Source: Anastatus disparis (lineage: Eukaryota > Arthropoda > Insecta > Hymenoptera > Eupelmidae). Taken from it: a DNA stretch of 64,000 nucleotides. Position numbers and translations under genes: made by a program. The notes under the pieces are model-generated. The model was given only the letters and a program-made list of their open reading frames with translations, was not told where the DNA came from and searched no databases. The stretch's first letter is position 1. Each line of letters begins with the position of its first letter. The stretch spans positions 6,172,501-6,236,500 of the forward strand of contig JAFFSR010000264.1 of NCBI GenBank assembly GCA_017163975.1. The letters are read 5' to 3'. Positions 29,804-42,398 of the stretch are shown here, piece after piece.

Positions 29804-31279
29804 AAAAAGTCCCGTTTAAAAAGTCAAATTAAGATACCAATTGGAATTTTATGGAAATCCATTATGGAATTCCAATTGGAATTTCAATGAGATTTATATT
29901 TATAAATCATTTTGCTTTTTCCCACTAATTTAGGAAGAGAAAAGTTCTTTACGCCCGCTAACATTAATTACTGTAAAAATAAGTGGGCAAAAAATAGTTT
30001 TATCTTGCAAATTGACAAACAACAATGACACTAAAAATGAGCGGGAAAAAAGTATTTGGCTCCTGCCAATTCAATTTCTCTCAAATTAAGCAAAAGAAAC
30101 GTATTTTTTTCTTGCAAATTCAGAGGGTAAAAAGTTCTTTACACCCGCCAACATTAATTGCTCTAAAAATAAGCGGAAGAAAAGTACTTTTCTCCAGCAA
30201 ATTCAATTCCTCTTAAATTAAGCGGAAGAAGCGTTCTTTTTTCTAGCAAATTCAGAGGGCGAAAAGTTCTTTACGCCCGCCAACATTAATTGCTCTAAAA
30301 ATAAGAAGGAGAAAAGTACTTTTTTTCCCGCAAATTAGATTTCTCTTGAATTGAGCAGAAAAAACGTACTTTTTTCTTGCGAATTCTAAGGGCGGAAAGT
30401 TCTGTACGTTCACTAATATTGATTTCTTTGAAAATAAACAGGAGAAAAGTACTTTTTTCGCGAATATTCAATTTATTTTAAATTAAGCGGGAAGAACGTA
30501 CTTTTTCCTTGCGAATCCAGAAGACAAAAAGTTCCTTACGCTCGCCAACATCAATGACACTAAAAATAAGCGGAAGAAACGTACTTCTCTACCGCAAATT
30601 CAATTTTTCTTAAATTGAGCGGAAGAAGCGTACTTTTTCCTTGCGAATTCTGAGGTCGAAAAGTTCTTTACGCCCGCCAACATTAACTGTTCTAAAAATA
30701 AGCGGGAGGAAAGTATTTTTCTCCCGCAAATTTAATTTTTCTTAAATAAAGCAGGAGAAGCGTACCTTTTTCTTGCGAATTCAGAGGGCGAAAAGTTCTT
30801 TACACCCGCCAGCATTAATTGCTCTAAAAATAAGCGGAAGAAAAGTACTTTTCTCCGGCAAATTCAATTCCTCTTAAGTTAAACAGAAAGAACGTACCTT
30901 TTGCTCTCTGAATTCGCAAGGAAAACGTACGCTTCTCCTGCTTTACTTAAGAAAACTTTAATTTGCGGGAGAAAAGTACTTTTCTCCCGCTTATTTTTAG
31001 AGAAATTAATATTGGCGGACTTAAAGAACATTGCGCCTTCAGAAATCGCAAGATAAAATTACGCTTTTTCCGCCTAATTCAAGAGATGTTGAATTTATGG
31101 GAGAAAAGTACTCTTCTGTTGCTTATTTTTAGAGTAATTAATATTGGCTAGCGTAATGAACTTTTCGCCCTTCAAATTCGCAAGAACAAATTACGCTTTT
31201 TTCGCCTAATTCAAAAGATATTGAATTTGCCGCAGAAAAGTCTATTTCTCTCGCTTATTTTTAGAGTAAGTAATGTTGA

Positions 31280-32107
31280 CCCTGTCAAAAAAGTCCAGGT
31301 GGATTTCCAGGTGAATATTCCAAGTGGATTTTCAGTCTGATTTACTCGGATTTTCAGTCTGATTTACTCGGATTTTCAGTCTGATTTACTTGGATTTTCA
31401 TAGTGAAAATCCACCCTGATTATGGTTATTTTTAAGTAATCAAAAAAATATTTTTATATAATTAAATTTATTTACGTTTTTCATTGCAACCACAAAAATA
31501 TCTCTGTTCATTGAATAGAATTGAACGTGAGAAAGCAGGCCGAATGATCGTCGTTTTAGACAAAATTAAACCGTTTATAAGCTCTAAAGTCTTTTATTCT
31601 TTTCGTGCGCGTTCGCTTGCCATAAGAAAGTCAATAGGTAGAAAGCGGAGCATCCCCCTAACGGTTAATCACCAGTACTATTATATACATGTGTATATTC
31701 ATATTCAATAACTAACCACTAGGGAGCTACCACTCTTTATATGTATTGACTTTCTTATGGCAAGCGAACGCGCACGAAAAGAATAAAACACTTTAGAGCT
31801 TATAAACTAACAGTTTAATTTTGTCTAAAACGACGATCATTCGGCCTGCTTTCTCTCGTTCTATTCTATTCAATGAACAGAGATATTTTTGTGGTTGCAA
31901 TGAAAAACACAAATAAATCTAATTTTATAAAAATATTCTTTTGATTGCTTAAAAATAACCATAATCAGGGTAGGTTTTCACTGTGAAAATCTGGGTGGAT
32001 TTTCAGACTGAAAATCCAAGTAAATCAGACTGAAAATCCGAGTAAATCAGACTGAAAATCCACTTGGAATATCCACGTGGAAATCCACCTGGACTTTTTT
32101 GACAGAG
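31280..32107. mobile_element. Fold-back element D (828 bp) with a hairpin core
   Basis: CCCTGTCAAAAAAGTCCAGG at 31280 mirrors CCTGGACTTTTTTGACAGAG ending at 32107, flanked by GA on both sides. Next to each tip is an array of a 21-bp direct repeat (CTGATTTACTCGGATTTTCAG). The remaining arms (about 31466-31690 and their mirror to about 31925) meet near 31690. This core is recognisably homologous to the core of the GACGTC element at 52198-53018 (both contain TTTTCGTGCGC, TTCGCTT(G/A)CCATAA and CAGTACTATTATA), although the flanking repeats differ. Confidence 0.88.
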
Positions 32108-32314
32108 GACGGGTGTTAAGAACTTTTCGCCCTCTGAATTTGCAAAAAAAAAGTACGCTTTTTCCGCTTAATTTAAGAGTAATCGAATTTGCGGGAGAAA
32201 AGTACTTTTTACCAGCTTATTTTTAGAGCAATCAATGTTGGCAGGTGTAAAGAACTTTCCGCCCTCTGAATTCGCAAGAAAAAAGTACGATTTTCCTGCT
32301 TCAGAAGATGAGAA

Positions 32315-32685
32315 ACGGATACTACACCTGTCCTCATGAATATTAACTTTTTTTGCATTTTATTGTTGAATTTCTAGAAAAGAAATACACTTGTTTGTAG
32401 TATGTGCCATTATGACCATTTAGTTTAATTTTGAAATAAATTCATTCATTAGTTTTGAAGATATTTGGATTTCTGTTAAAAATCGAAAAATTGTAATAAA
32501 CAATATTGAAACCCAAAATTCTTAATAACTAATGAATGAATTCATTTGATAATTTAACTGAATAATCTTTATCGTACAAATTATAAGCTATAGCATTTTT
32601 GTACTTTAAATTTTGCAACAAATCGAAAAAATAGCAAATATTTATGAGTACAGGTGCAGTGTCACTTTGCGTCTCATTAATTTAA
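32315..32685. mobile_element. Inverted-repeat MITE in array I
   Basis: GGATACTACACCTGTCCTCAT near 32318 mirrors ATGAGTACAGGTGCAGTGTC near 32655, extending into ATGAATATT/AATATTTAT. The interior is AT-rich with CTTAATAACTAATGAATGAA, also found near 260 in this window. The flanking duplication is not clear. Confidence 0.55.
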
Positions 32686-33130
32686 AAGAAATTGAATTTG
32701 CGAGAGGAAAGTACTTTTCTCTAGCTTATTTTTAGAGTAGTAAATTTTGACGGTTTTGATGAATTTTTTTGCCCTCTGAATTTGCAAGAAAAAAATTCGT
32801 TTCTCCGCTTAATTTGAGAGAAATCGAATTTGCGGCAGAAAAGTATTTAGTACTTTTCTTGTTTTTAGAGCAATTAATAGTGGCGGACGTTAAGAACTTT
32901 TTGCCCACTGAATTCGCAAGAAAAATGTACGCTTTTTCCGCCTAATTTAAGAGAATTCGAATTTGCGGGAGAAAAGTACTTTCCTCCTGTTTATTTTTAG
33001 AATAATTAATTTTGACAGACGTAAAGAACTTTTCGCCTTTTGAATTCGCAAGAAAAAAGTACTCTTCTCCCCCATATTTTTAGAGTAATTAATGTTGGCG
33101 GGAGTAAAGAACTTTTCTCCCTCTGCATTA

Positions 33131-33364
33131 CACTGTTAAAAATAATATTAAATTTAATGTAAATTATGAAACCATCTTCCGATCCGTGTTATTAATTTAA
33201 AAAATAAATCCTTAGAATTAATAATTTAATCTTAATCTTACCACAAAATTGCATAAAAATTAATAATTTTATCATGATTTTATAAATTAATTTTTACAAT
33301 TAAATACGCGGGTCAGAAGCTAGTTTCATATTTTACATTAAACTTAATCCTATTTTTAACAGTG
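33131..33364. mobile_element. CACTG-ended MITE
   Basis: CACTGTTAAAAATAATATTA at 33131 mirrors TAATCCTATTTTTAACAGTG ending at 33364, with arms of about 45 bp (also GTAAATTATGAAAC and its mirror). It interrupts the right end of array I between CTCTGCATTA and GTGGGAAAAAGC. CACTG tips are typical of CACTA-type elements. Confidence 0.65.
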
Positions 33365-33440
33365 CAGTGGGAAAAAGCAAAACCAATCACAAGTATAAAT
33401 CTCAGTGGAATCCCAATTGGAATTTCATCATGGATTTCCA

Positions 33441-35314
33441 TTGCAACGTTTTCCGTTTGCGGGAGAGGAAAATCCTGTTGCCGGATGCTTCAGGGATTGC
33501 CAGGGTAATATCGGCAGGAATTGGAGGAACGGATGGTGGAAGATAAAGGAAAATAACCGAGTTAAACACGTTTGGTTATGCTAGGGAGTACCTTGGTTTT
33601 GTTGAACTCAATCAACTCATTTACAACGACGATCACAATAATAAAATAATAATTAATTGTTAATCAAAAAATAACCCAACTGTTCTATATAATACAAGTA
33701 AACTTACCAAACCTTAAGTGAAAACGTAATTTACAAAAAGTAATTAGATTTGTATTAGTCTTGGCCACTCGACGGCTATTTGGTCGAAAAATAATTAAAT
33801 GAATTAAAAAATCTTTACAAGGAAAAATGAATCTAATTGATAGTTTATCTTTAACTGAGAGATTTGTTTGTTTTATAACTGCCTGGGCGGTCTAGTACAC
33901 GTCGGTTGCTTATACCTGTAACAGTGTATAAAAGACAGAGACAAAGAGATTAATGAATAAATTACAATACTAATGGGTGGACGGCACCTAATATCGCAAT
34001 AGCCAATGCTACGGCAGTAATGGGTAGACGGCACCTTCAATTATCTGAATTACTAATCTCTATAGTCGCGGACGGTCGGAACCCTTAGTTGGTGTAAAGA
34101 CAATAAGTGGCCGACACCCTTAAGTTACTCTAAAGCCTACTATCCATAATGACGGTCGGACGGAGTCCTTTAATTAACATAAAAATATAATAGGTGAACG
34201 GCACCCTTAAGAGGATATCGTAGTTATCCCCTCCTAATAATATTTTTATTCAAAGTTCATGCGTGAACGGTGCGTTAAATCATATTGTTTCACTACAGAA
34301 AGAAAATTTATAAGATTAATCCTAAGTGCGGACAAATCAAGAAAATTATTAAAATATTACACATAAAAAGTTATGAACAAACTGTCAATGTATTAGGGAG
34401 CGCGGTAGCGCTACGGCTTTCCCTATTTACTTTGAATTTGTGATGTTCAAAGATTAAAACTTTGAGTAAATGATTATGTTTCAATATTTACATATTATTT
34501 GATTACAAGTATATATAGAATGATCTAATGTTTTATCTGACAACAAAAACACATGGCCAAAAGTCAAGTTTTCATGATTTTTTTATATTATTACAGGTTA
34601 GTCTGTCGATTTCTTTTCTATATCGGGTTGTTTCAGATTTCCGGTGGATGTTAGAGAACGACGGAGAGTTTTTCGTCTGATGTGATAGAAAGAGACAGAA
34701 TATGAGTTGTGCGATTGCTAATAAGTGAGAGAGAGAAAGAGAGTATAGAGAGTGAGAAAAAGAAAAAGAATACGAGTTATATCTTTTAATAATGAACGCA
34801 TATATTCAAGCGAATGCTTTCAGAACATGATAAATGTATAAAGACATCGCGTAAATAAGCAATATAAAAATTTAGTGTCTTGTTCTATATAGCTGACGAG
34901 CTGCCGCAAAATTACAAGCGTTCGTGAGATCAGTTCGCGCGTGCGCAGTAAAACGTCCCGTACATAAAATTCAACAGTTGAAAGCGGCGAAATTCAAAAG
35001 TCGGTAATACCGATTTGGTATTTAAAAATGAAAACAACAAATGAAAAAGTAATATTTGCATATTTTAAAACATTCTTAATTAATTAATTAGTTTTTCATA
35101 CGATATTTAGACAAAATAAGTTTTATAATAAATGATTAATTTAAAAGTGTGGAAGAAAATAAGATTAAAATTTTTTCGAAAACACATATTTTACAATAAT
35201 ATTAATATATAATAATTAGGTTGATACAATTAGCTATAAAATTAGTGTTATTATATTAAAGTATAAAATTATCGGTAAAGTTAATAAATTTATTGAGATA
35301 AGAGTTTTCGACTT
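33441..35314. other. Non-coding DNA with a GGACGGCACC repeat block
   Basis: No gene is recognised. At 33970-34280 a motif of the type GGGTGGACGGCACCTTAA recurs about six times in degenerate form every 45-60 bp, and a single similar block recurs at about 36590. TATAAAAGACAGAGACA at about 33926 could be a promoter of a lost retroelement. The GC-richer palindrome TAGCGCTA lies at 34405. Confidence 0.4.
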
Positions 35315-36308
35315 TGAAAAAATTGTGATAATAAAAAACATTTTGTCAAAAATTTAAACTAATTTAATACAATCAACTATAAAAAAATCTATTATATCTT
35401 TAAAAAAAAGGCTTTAACATTACAGATAATAAAAAAGTGGGAATTTAATTATAACAAAAATACTGAAATCAATAATGTGTGGTCAAGTTTTAATATGATT
35501 TAAAATAATACTTACAAATGATATTGTACCCATATTTTGATGATAATAATGAATCAATAAAAAATTCCTTTGTTAAAAATAAAGTGTAAAAAAAGCCATA
35601 TAAAATTTTATTGAAAATATAAAACTATTTTCAACAAAATTAAAAAAAAAATAAGTAATTAACGTAAAACTAAGAATAAAAGTAATATATTACAGCTATA
35701 AACTTGCCAGGCCCACTCTACAAAAGTTAAATATATCATTAATGTTATAAAATTAGATTATTTTTCATTGAATACTAAATTCTGAAAATTAATATATATT
35801 TTGAATTTCCTTACGAGATTCTAAAAAGTCAATCCTAAAAAATGTTTTAAATGGATGTGTGTTCACCAAGAAATAGAACTTTTGAAGGGTGGGCCTGGCA
35901 AGTTTATAGCTGTAATATTACTTTTATTCTTACTTTTACGTTAATTACTTATTTTTTTTTTAATTTTGTTGAAGATAGTTTTATATTTTCAATAACATTT
36001 TATATGGCTTTTTTTTACACTTTGTTTTTAACAGAGGAATTTTTATTGATTCATTATTATCATCAAAATATAGGTACAATATCATTTGTAAGTATTATTT
36101 TAAATCATATTAAAACTTGACCACACATTATTGATTTCAGTATTTTTTCAAGTGTATTTTTTTTATAATTAAATTCCCACTTTTTTATTATCTGTAATGT
36201 TAAAGCCTTTTTTTAGAGATATAATAGATTTTTTTATAGTTGATTGTATTAAATTAGTTTAAATTTTTGACAAAATGTTTTTTATTTTTGAGATAGTGAA
36301 AAAGATTT
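35315..36308. repeat. 1-kb imperfect palindrome
   Basis: The left arm 35315-35735 (with AACTTGCCAGGCCCAC near 35702) pairs with the right arm about 35870-36308 (GTGGGCCTGGCAAGTT near 35888), both AT-rich, around a spacer of about 140 bp. The tips are near AAAAACATTTTGTCAAAAA. It looks like a fold-back element or an old inverted duplication. The 89-codon frame at 35851-36120 is within the arm and not protein-like. Confidence 0.75.
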
Positions 36309-36721
36309 TTTTTAAAGCTAACTTGCCGTAATTTTACCTTTTTAAAGGTTTTTTGGGGAGTAATATTTTAAGGTTAGGTTTATCGAGCTTGATATCTAAT
36401 TTTCATTCAAAGTTCATAAAAAAAGAACAAGTATAAGTGATTTTTTTTTAACAAAAATGATTGAATCAATCTAACTTCAGCGTGGCCAAGTCATTATATT
36501 TGTCTAAATAGTCAATTTAAAGAGATATCAATCAGATAAAAAAAGCAAAAATTGATTTTTTCGAAATGTAAAATAGAATATCAAACTTCGGGTGGACGTC
36601 ACCCTTAAATTCAACGGCGCAACGGATGGGATTGCGGCGGCAAAAGGCTGCAAGTGTATGCTCGTAGGTAGCATAGATTTACGCCTGTGTGCTCACTTGA
36701 CGTACCTCCATGCTTCCTGTA

Positions 36722-36978
36722 ACACGGGGAAACCGGAGTACCATTAAAACACCTACTCAGTATAGTATGGTAAATTTCTATACCAATTCACTACGAAAAC
36801 ATGGGATATCTTGATTTTAATGGATACTTAGTAGTAAAATTTCAGCGACTACTAACGTCAGTCGCTGAAATTTCACTACTAAGTATCAAGATATCCCATG
36901 TTTTTGTAGTAAATTGGTATAGAAATTTACCATACTATACTGAGTAGGTGTTTTTATGGTACTCCGGTTTCTCCGTGT
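36722..36978. mobile_element. Hairpin MITE (ACACGGGGAAACCGG ends)
   Basis: ACACGGGGAAACCGGAGTAC at 36722 mirrors GTACTCCGGTTTCTCCGTGT ending at 36978, and the arms pair almost fully to a centre near 36855 (CAGCGACTACTAACGTCAG). TA lies at the left flank and TAG at the right, suggesting a TA or TAN duplication. Confidence 0.78.
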
Positions 36979-36999
36979 AGCGTAGACCTGGGTGTTCAC

Positions 37000-37603
37000 T
37001 TGGTCTACCCTCATGTGCAAGAAAGAGAAGCTCTGTCTTAAGCTGTGGCGCTCCACAAGCCAAGACAGTCAACTACTATCTGTCTCATTCTCTCTTAGCC
37101 TTGTGTGCTCACTTAGGTGAAGAGAGAGGGAAGACCATAGTCTACACTGCTTAGCTTGGCTTTTTTTTTGTTTGAAGGGTCGAGGAGGGGAAATCTTCAA
37201 AAGACACCCCCGTAAGGATAGTGTCGGATTCACCCGCAGGTGCCTACCGACTAAAACCACCTCCCCGTAGGTTACCAACCAAAATGGTTATGAACCTTAA
37301 GAAGAAGAAAATTGAGAGACAACGGTGGCTCATACAGCGGGGGCTGTATGGCACTCACGCAAATTGCGAAACACGAAAGTAGACTGTTTAAAGTCAGTTA
37401 GTGAAGAAGGGTTATGGAGATCGAATCAGAGAGCATGGCCTTCTGAATCGATCGTTGGATTTACGACGGTAATTTACAAGAAATTTTATGCTAGGATTGC
37501 TGTGTTTAGAGATAAAGAGACGGAGATTCGCAACGTGTTTGTTCGCTGCTTCTGGAATTGAGTCGATGCCGGTTTCTTTTAAGATTTGATTATTTCAAAT
37601 GAA
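37000..37603. other. GC-richer DNA downstream of the retrotransposon
   Basis: Beyond the last conserved reverse transcriptase sequence, minus-strand remnants of the retrotransposon 3' part are faintly visible to about 37440. The rest, with repeated GTGTGCTCACTT motifs at 36690, 37000 and 37100, is unassigned. Confidence 0.35.
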
Positions 37604-40470
37604 TCAGGGGATCTGAAGAGAGGAGCGTAGGAGGCGCATGTAGGTGCCTTGGAGTTTAGCTATACGGTTAGGGTTTGCGGATCCCCAAATTGGGATCGCG
37701 TAAGTACAAATACTGCAGATAATGGCATTAAAAGCGCGGGCTTTTGTTTTCTTAGTTAATGATTTGTTATTGAAGAAAGGCTTTAAGGCAGCATAAGCAC
37801 CTTGGCATTTGGCTCGGACTGAATCGATTTGTTTTTGCCATGTGAGTTTACGATCAAAGGTAACACCCAGGTATTTGGCTGAAGAACTCCAGTCAACACG
37901 ATGGTTGTTAACTAGGAGATTTGAAGGAGTACGATTTCGTCGAGAGAAGAATATGGCAACAGATTTGTGGTACCATCTTACCACTTCTGGAGTGAATTTG
38001 TTTAGTACGGAGGAGCAATGGGTGATGACTTTTGAATTATAAATGAGGGCTGAGTCGTCGGCATATTGAGCAACTAGAACTTTATTGTCCTTGGGGTAGT
38101 CGTAAGAGAATATATTAAAGAGAGGAGGAGAGATTTTCGAACCTTGGGGAACCCCTGCAGTTATGGGTCTGGGAGAAGAGAGAGACTTACCCGCACGGAC
38201 CCGAATGGTCCTATCTGTGAGATAGGATTTGATGATGCCTATGAGGTAGTGTGGAAATTCTAGTTTAATGAGTTTGTAGATCAGACCTTCGTGCCAGACT
38301 CTGTCAAAGGCTTGTTTTACATCTAGCAAGAGCATGCTGATATGTTTTCTCTTGTTGAGGTTGTCGGCTATGAACTCCGACACACGGAGAAGTTGGTGAA
38401 CTGAGCCATGTTTCCTACGGAATCCATGTTGAAATTCGGGGACGATACTTCTTTCGTCGACGAATTGGTCAATACAACAGCGTATGACCTGTTCGGCAAT
38501 TTTACGAGGCGGTCGGAACCAAATTGGTGACTTGCGGTATATGTCAAGTCAGCATTTTTCGCTTTACGATAGTATTTTGTATATTTTTATGGTTTCAACT
38601 ATTTCAAATTATTCTTTATATACATGACTAGAGGAAATAACTATATTTTTACCATATGAATAAGTAAATAAATTATTATAAGCATTTATTACAAATATCA
38701 AACTGACTTGACATATACCGCATGCAAAAAACTGTTGTTTCGATTGTCAGGTGGGATTTTTCGCTTTATAACAATATTTTGTATGTTTTTGTGGCTTTCA
38801 CTATTTTAAATTATTCTTTATATACATGACTAGAGGAAATGACTATATTTTTACCATATTAATAAATGAATAAATTATTATAAGCATTTATTACAAGCAC
38901 CGAACTAAGTCACCGATTTGATTCCGACCGCCTCTTAAAGAGGAGAGTAGACTGATGGGTCGATAGCTAGATGCAGAGCTTAAGGGTTTACCAGGTTTAG
39001 GAATTAGGATAACTATTGCTTCTTTCCATGCTTTGAGAAAGTATCGAAATCTTAACATTGCATTGACAATGTTGGTAATAGCGACAATGTGTTAACAGGG
39101 AAGAATTTTGAGAACTCCGCTTCCAATGCCATCAGAGCCTAGAGCTTTTCTATTTTTTAGGGAGCGAATGATTTTCGAGATTTCATGGGGAGAAGTGTGT
39201 TGGAATTCGGCGTCAGAAAATTGAAATTCACGCACAGTCTCAGTAACGTATTCGTGGAAAAGAGCGGTTTCGTTCGAGCTGGGGAGTGGAGAGCATTGTT
39301 CTTCTAGAAAGTCCGCGAAGATTTCGGCTTTCTCTTCACCAAGAGAGTAGGAAATATTGTCTCTTTTTAAAGCAGGTAAATAAGTTTTGCGATTGTGGAG
39401 GGATTTGATGATTTTCCAATTGCTCTTAGGGTCGGCCTCGGCTTCAGCTATATAATTTTCGAAGGCAAGGTCATTTGTTTCTTTAAGAGCTGAGGTGAGT
39501 TCTTTTTGGATAGCGTTTAAGCGAGTACGATGTATGGGGTTTCGATAAGTTTGCCAGAGTTTACGGATTCTATTTTTCGTTACGATTAGCTTTTTTGTAG
39601 AGCTGGGAAGGTTTGTTTTGCGGGGTTTGGGAATGATGGATGAGCTGGCCTTTTCTATTGAGTTGGTTACCTCGTTTGTGAGATTCAGGATGGCTGCATC
39701 GATATCTTCGATGGAGTGTATCTGACTGCATTTGAAGGAGGATGTTTCGAGAATGTATTTTAGATGAAGGAAATCTATGCTTGTTTTGGTGGGAGGATTG
39801 AAGGTAGGATTTATTAGTATTTCGATATATACCGGATTGTGGTCTGAATTTAACTCTGCGCAGGTCCAAAGGTCCTTGTCGAGAGAGATATTTTTCGTGA
39901 GAAAAATATCCAAAATTTCTGGTTGATGATCAGTAGTACCAGGGAAGTGTGTTGGGGAGGCAGGGGCCTCGATAGAGAAATTGTGACGAAGGTGAGAACT
40001 CCAGAGAGAGTTTCCTTTAGTGTTGTTTGAGAGACAACCCCAATGCTTGTCTTTGGCATTCAGGTCTCCTGTAACGACGGTAGGAGTATTTGAATCAAAA
40101 AGTAGGGGATCTCGGACATATTATTGGTGTTTGGGAGAGAGAAAAGAGAGAAGATACGAAGGGACTTATTTGCGAATTCGGTTTGAATGCCAACCACTTC
40201 GCAAGTGATGGCTGTATTAATGCTGATAAGTTTGTGACGAATAGAGTTTCTAACAAGGACAGCGACGCCACCTCCTTGTGAGTTAGAGCGATCTTTTCTG
40301 TATATTATAAAGTTGGGTATGAATAGATTCTTATTAGGATTTAGGTGAGTCTCGGTTATGCAGGCAATATTGATGTGGTTAGACTCGAGAAGGGCCTCGA
40401 GCTCTGTAACTTTCGTTCTATTTTGCGACAGAATGCTGTTAGCATTTCAAGTAAGTATTTTGAGGGGTTC
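37604..40470 (-). pseudogene. Jockey-type non-LTR retrotransposon ORF2 (endonuclease and reverse transcriptase), broken
   Basis: Read on the minus strand from about 40470, an apurinic-type endonuclease appears first: NANSILSQNRTKV (preceded by an in-frame TGA near 40448), CITETHLNP, GGGVAVLVRN (about 40285-40255), GDLNAKDKHWGC (about 40060) and SDHNPV (about 39840). The reverse transcriptase follows: GSDGI with a stop at 39092-39094, PKPGK and YRPISLL, then after a MITE insertion LLLDVKQAFDRVW, AGVPQGSKISPPLFN and AQYADDSAL (about 38066-38051), and AKYLGVTFD. Together these make a Jockey/CR1-like ORF2, the enzyme for target-primed reverse transcription. It is dead: stops, frame changes and a 429-bp insertion at 38506-38934. 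ORF1 and the poly-A tail are not seen. Confidence 0.88.
38506..38934. mobile_element. TTAA-type MITE inserted in the retrotransposon
   Basis: GAGGCGGTCGGAACCAAATT at 38506 mirrors AATTTGNTTCCGACCGCCTC-like sequence ending at 38934. The right flank is TTAA, the left TTAC (one change). Inside, a segment of about 160 bp containing TTCTTTATATACATGACTAG occurs twice in tandem (38541-38700, 38755-38896). The insertion splits the reverse transcriptase between its second and third conserved blocks. Confidence 0.82.
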
Positions 40471-41480
40471 GTCTTTATTGACTGATGATTAAAAGCAAGG
40501 AGTCGAAGAAGTTACGAAAAAGCTGCTCGAGAAGTTGGATCAGAAAGTGGCTCAAGATTCATGTTGGATCAGAGAAGGTATATTTTAATGCTAGTATAGT
40601 TCCGTACGGTAGCCCTTAGAAGGGCTGTTACACTCAGTAGATTATGTGTATACAGGTCTGCACTGCACGAAGGGGCAGTTCGAACTGTGCTTAGCTTGGC
40701 TAGCTTCTCGGCTCCTTATATACCTGAGCCTCATTTTTCCACGAAGTGCGGGGTTGCCATCTAGCGGCTGAGCTCGGAACTGCTATTCCCTAGTAGCTTG
40801 GCTTCTAGGTGGGAGATTCAAACTGCGGGAGTATGAATACTCGACGCACCATAAAATTCCAATTGGAATTTTTCAACGGGGTGATCAAGTTAGATACTCA
40901 ATTAGAAGAGTTAATGCACATGCGTAGTCCAATGTTTTTAGCAAAATTAGTAGTTTTGAACGATCAAATCGAATCAAACTTTTTGTCACATCAATGATAT
41001 AGGTGAATTCGGTTGTCTCGTATGACAAATTTTGTGTTGCTCCTTGGAGAAAAATGAAATGCTATGTTCAATTGGCTTAACTAAAAATGAATAAAATTTT
41101 ATAATAAATAAAAAGTTTTCAAAAAATTATATTATATTGTTTTCATAATAAGTTCATAATAATAATATTCTTATAATAAATTATAAATAAATGCAGTTCA
41201 ACATACTTGCATCATGCCTCAATCTAACAAGAAGAGTGTTTCTCTTTCGGGTCACCAATTTTGCTCAAATTTTGGGACTGTTTTCTGGATGCAGAAACAT
41301 GAAGAAAGCCAAAATTTTAGAGGTTGACGCTCAATATTTTCTTAATTACGGATAATTGAAGAAAATCACTAAAAAAGTTACTAGATTTTCAAACGCTTAT
41401 AGTTCCTCAGCATTGTTAGCTAGAAACTTGTACCTTTTTTTAAATGGAAACTGAAATCCTTTCAAAATAGCACCTAGCAT
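40471..41480. other. Non-coding DNA, unassigned
   Basis: 40590-40840 is GC-richer with CCTTATATACCTGAG near 40715, which could be a TATA element, and may be the 5' region of a retroelement. 41000-41480 is AT-rich. No protein is recognised. Confidence 0.35.
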
Positions 41481-42398
41481 ATCGAAATACGTTTGCCCGC
41501 CAGAAGCTATGTATCGCATATTGGAATATAATATTAGTGAACTTTCACATGCAATTTATAAATAAGCTGTTCATAATATAAATGAACAATATGTGTATTT
41601 TAAAGAAGGATCTGAACACGAAATCGATAAGAAAAATGTAAATATAACACTAACAGCGTAGTTTGAACTTACTTGTTAGTAAAAGTGACCCAGAGACATA
41701 TAATTACTTTTATTCTGATATAGCGCAACATTATGTTTTTAATCGAATACATAAAACATGGATGAAAAGAATAAAAACTATGAAACCTATTCTAACCAGA
41801 ATGTACTCAGTTAATCTTAAACAAAGAGGAAGATTCTTTATTTAAGATTACGTATGCTTCACGTTAAAGCTGCAATATCTTTTGAAAGCTTAGAAACTTT
41901 TAATAAAATTAAATACCCAACATTCTTAGAAGCAGAAAAAGCAAGAAATTTGGTTGAAATAGATGATGAATGTTTAGAAGAATCATGTAAATCTCGATTT
42001 CCAAAAGCTCTTTGTCAATTATTTAATTACAATTGTACATTTCACAATCCAATTCATGCTCGGGAATTATATGAAAAATATAAAATCTATTTTTATCATA
42101 TTAACAAAAATAAATCAACAAAGAGGGTGAAGAATATGCATTAATCATAATTAATGATATTTCAACTAATAATGGATTCCAATTAAGTGACTTTAATTAA
42201 CCTACTATAGAATACTATATTGGAAATAACGAAATTGAATATAGTACAGAAAATAATATTAATAATATTCTGTCAATTATTGATAGTCTAACAAATGCTC
42301 AAACGACTATTTTTAATACAGTAAAAAATTTCATTAAATACAAACTGCACTGAAAAGTATATGTATATAGACGGTCCAGGTGGAAGTGGTAAAAGCTA

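Larger units (their letters stand above)
28860..33440. mobile_element. Fold-back array I (AAAAGTACTTTT units), heavily interrupted
   Basis: The left side at 28890-28960 (GAGATTTATACTTGTTAATG... CTTTGCTTTTTCCCACT) is mirrored at 33361-33440. A second left-like end occurs at 29840-29920, so at least two copies may be merged. The body repeats a unit of about 120 bp: GAGAAAAGTACTTTT, an AATTCAATTTCTC stretch, GCGTACTTTTTCTTGCGAATT and AAAAGTTCTTTACGCCCGCC. Units run in one orientation to about 30900 and in the other after it. Nested insertions: element E, element D, a MITE at 32315 and another at 33131. Confidence 0.75.
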
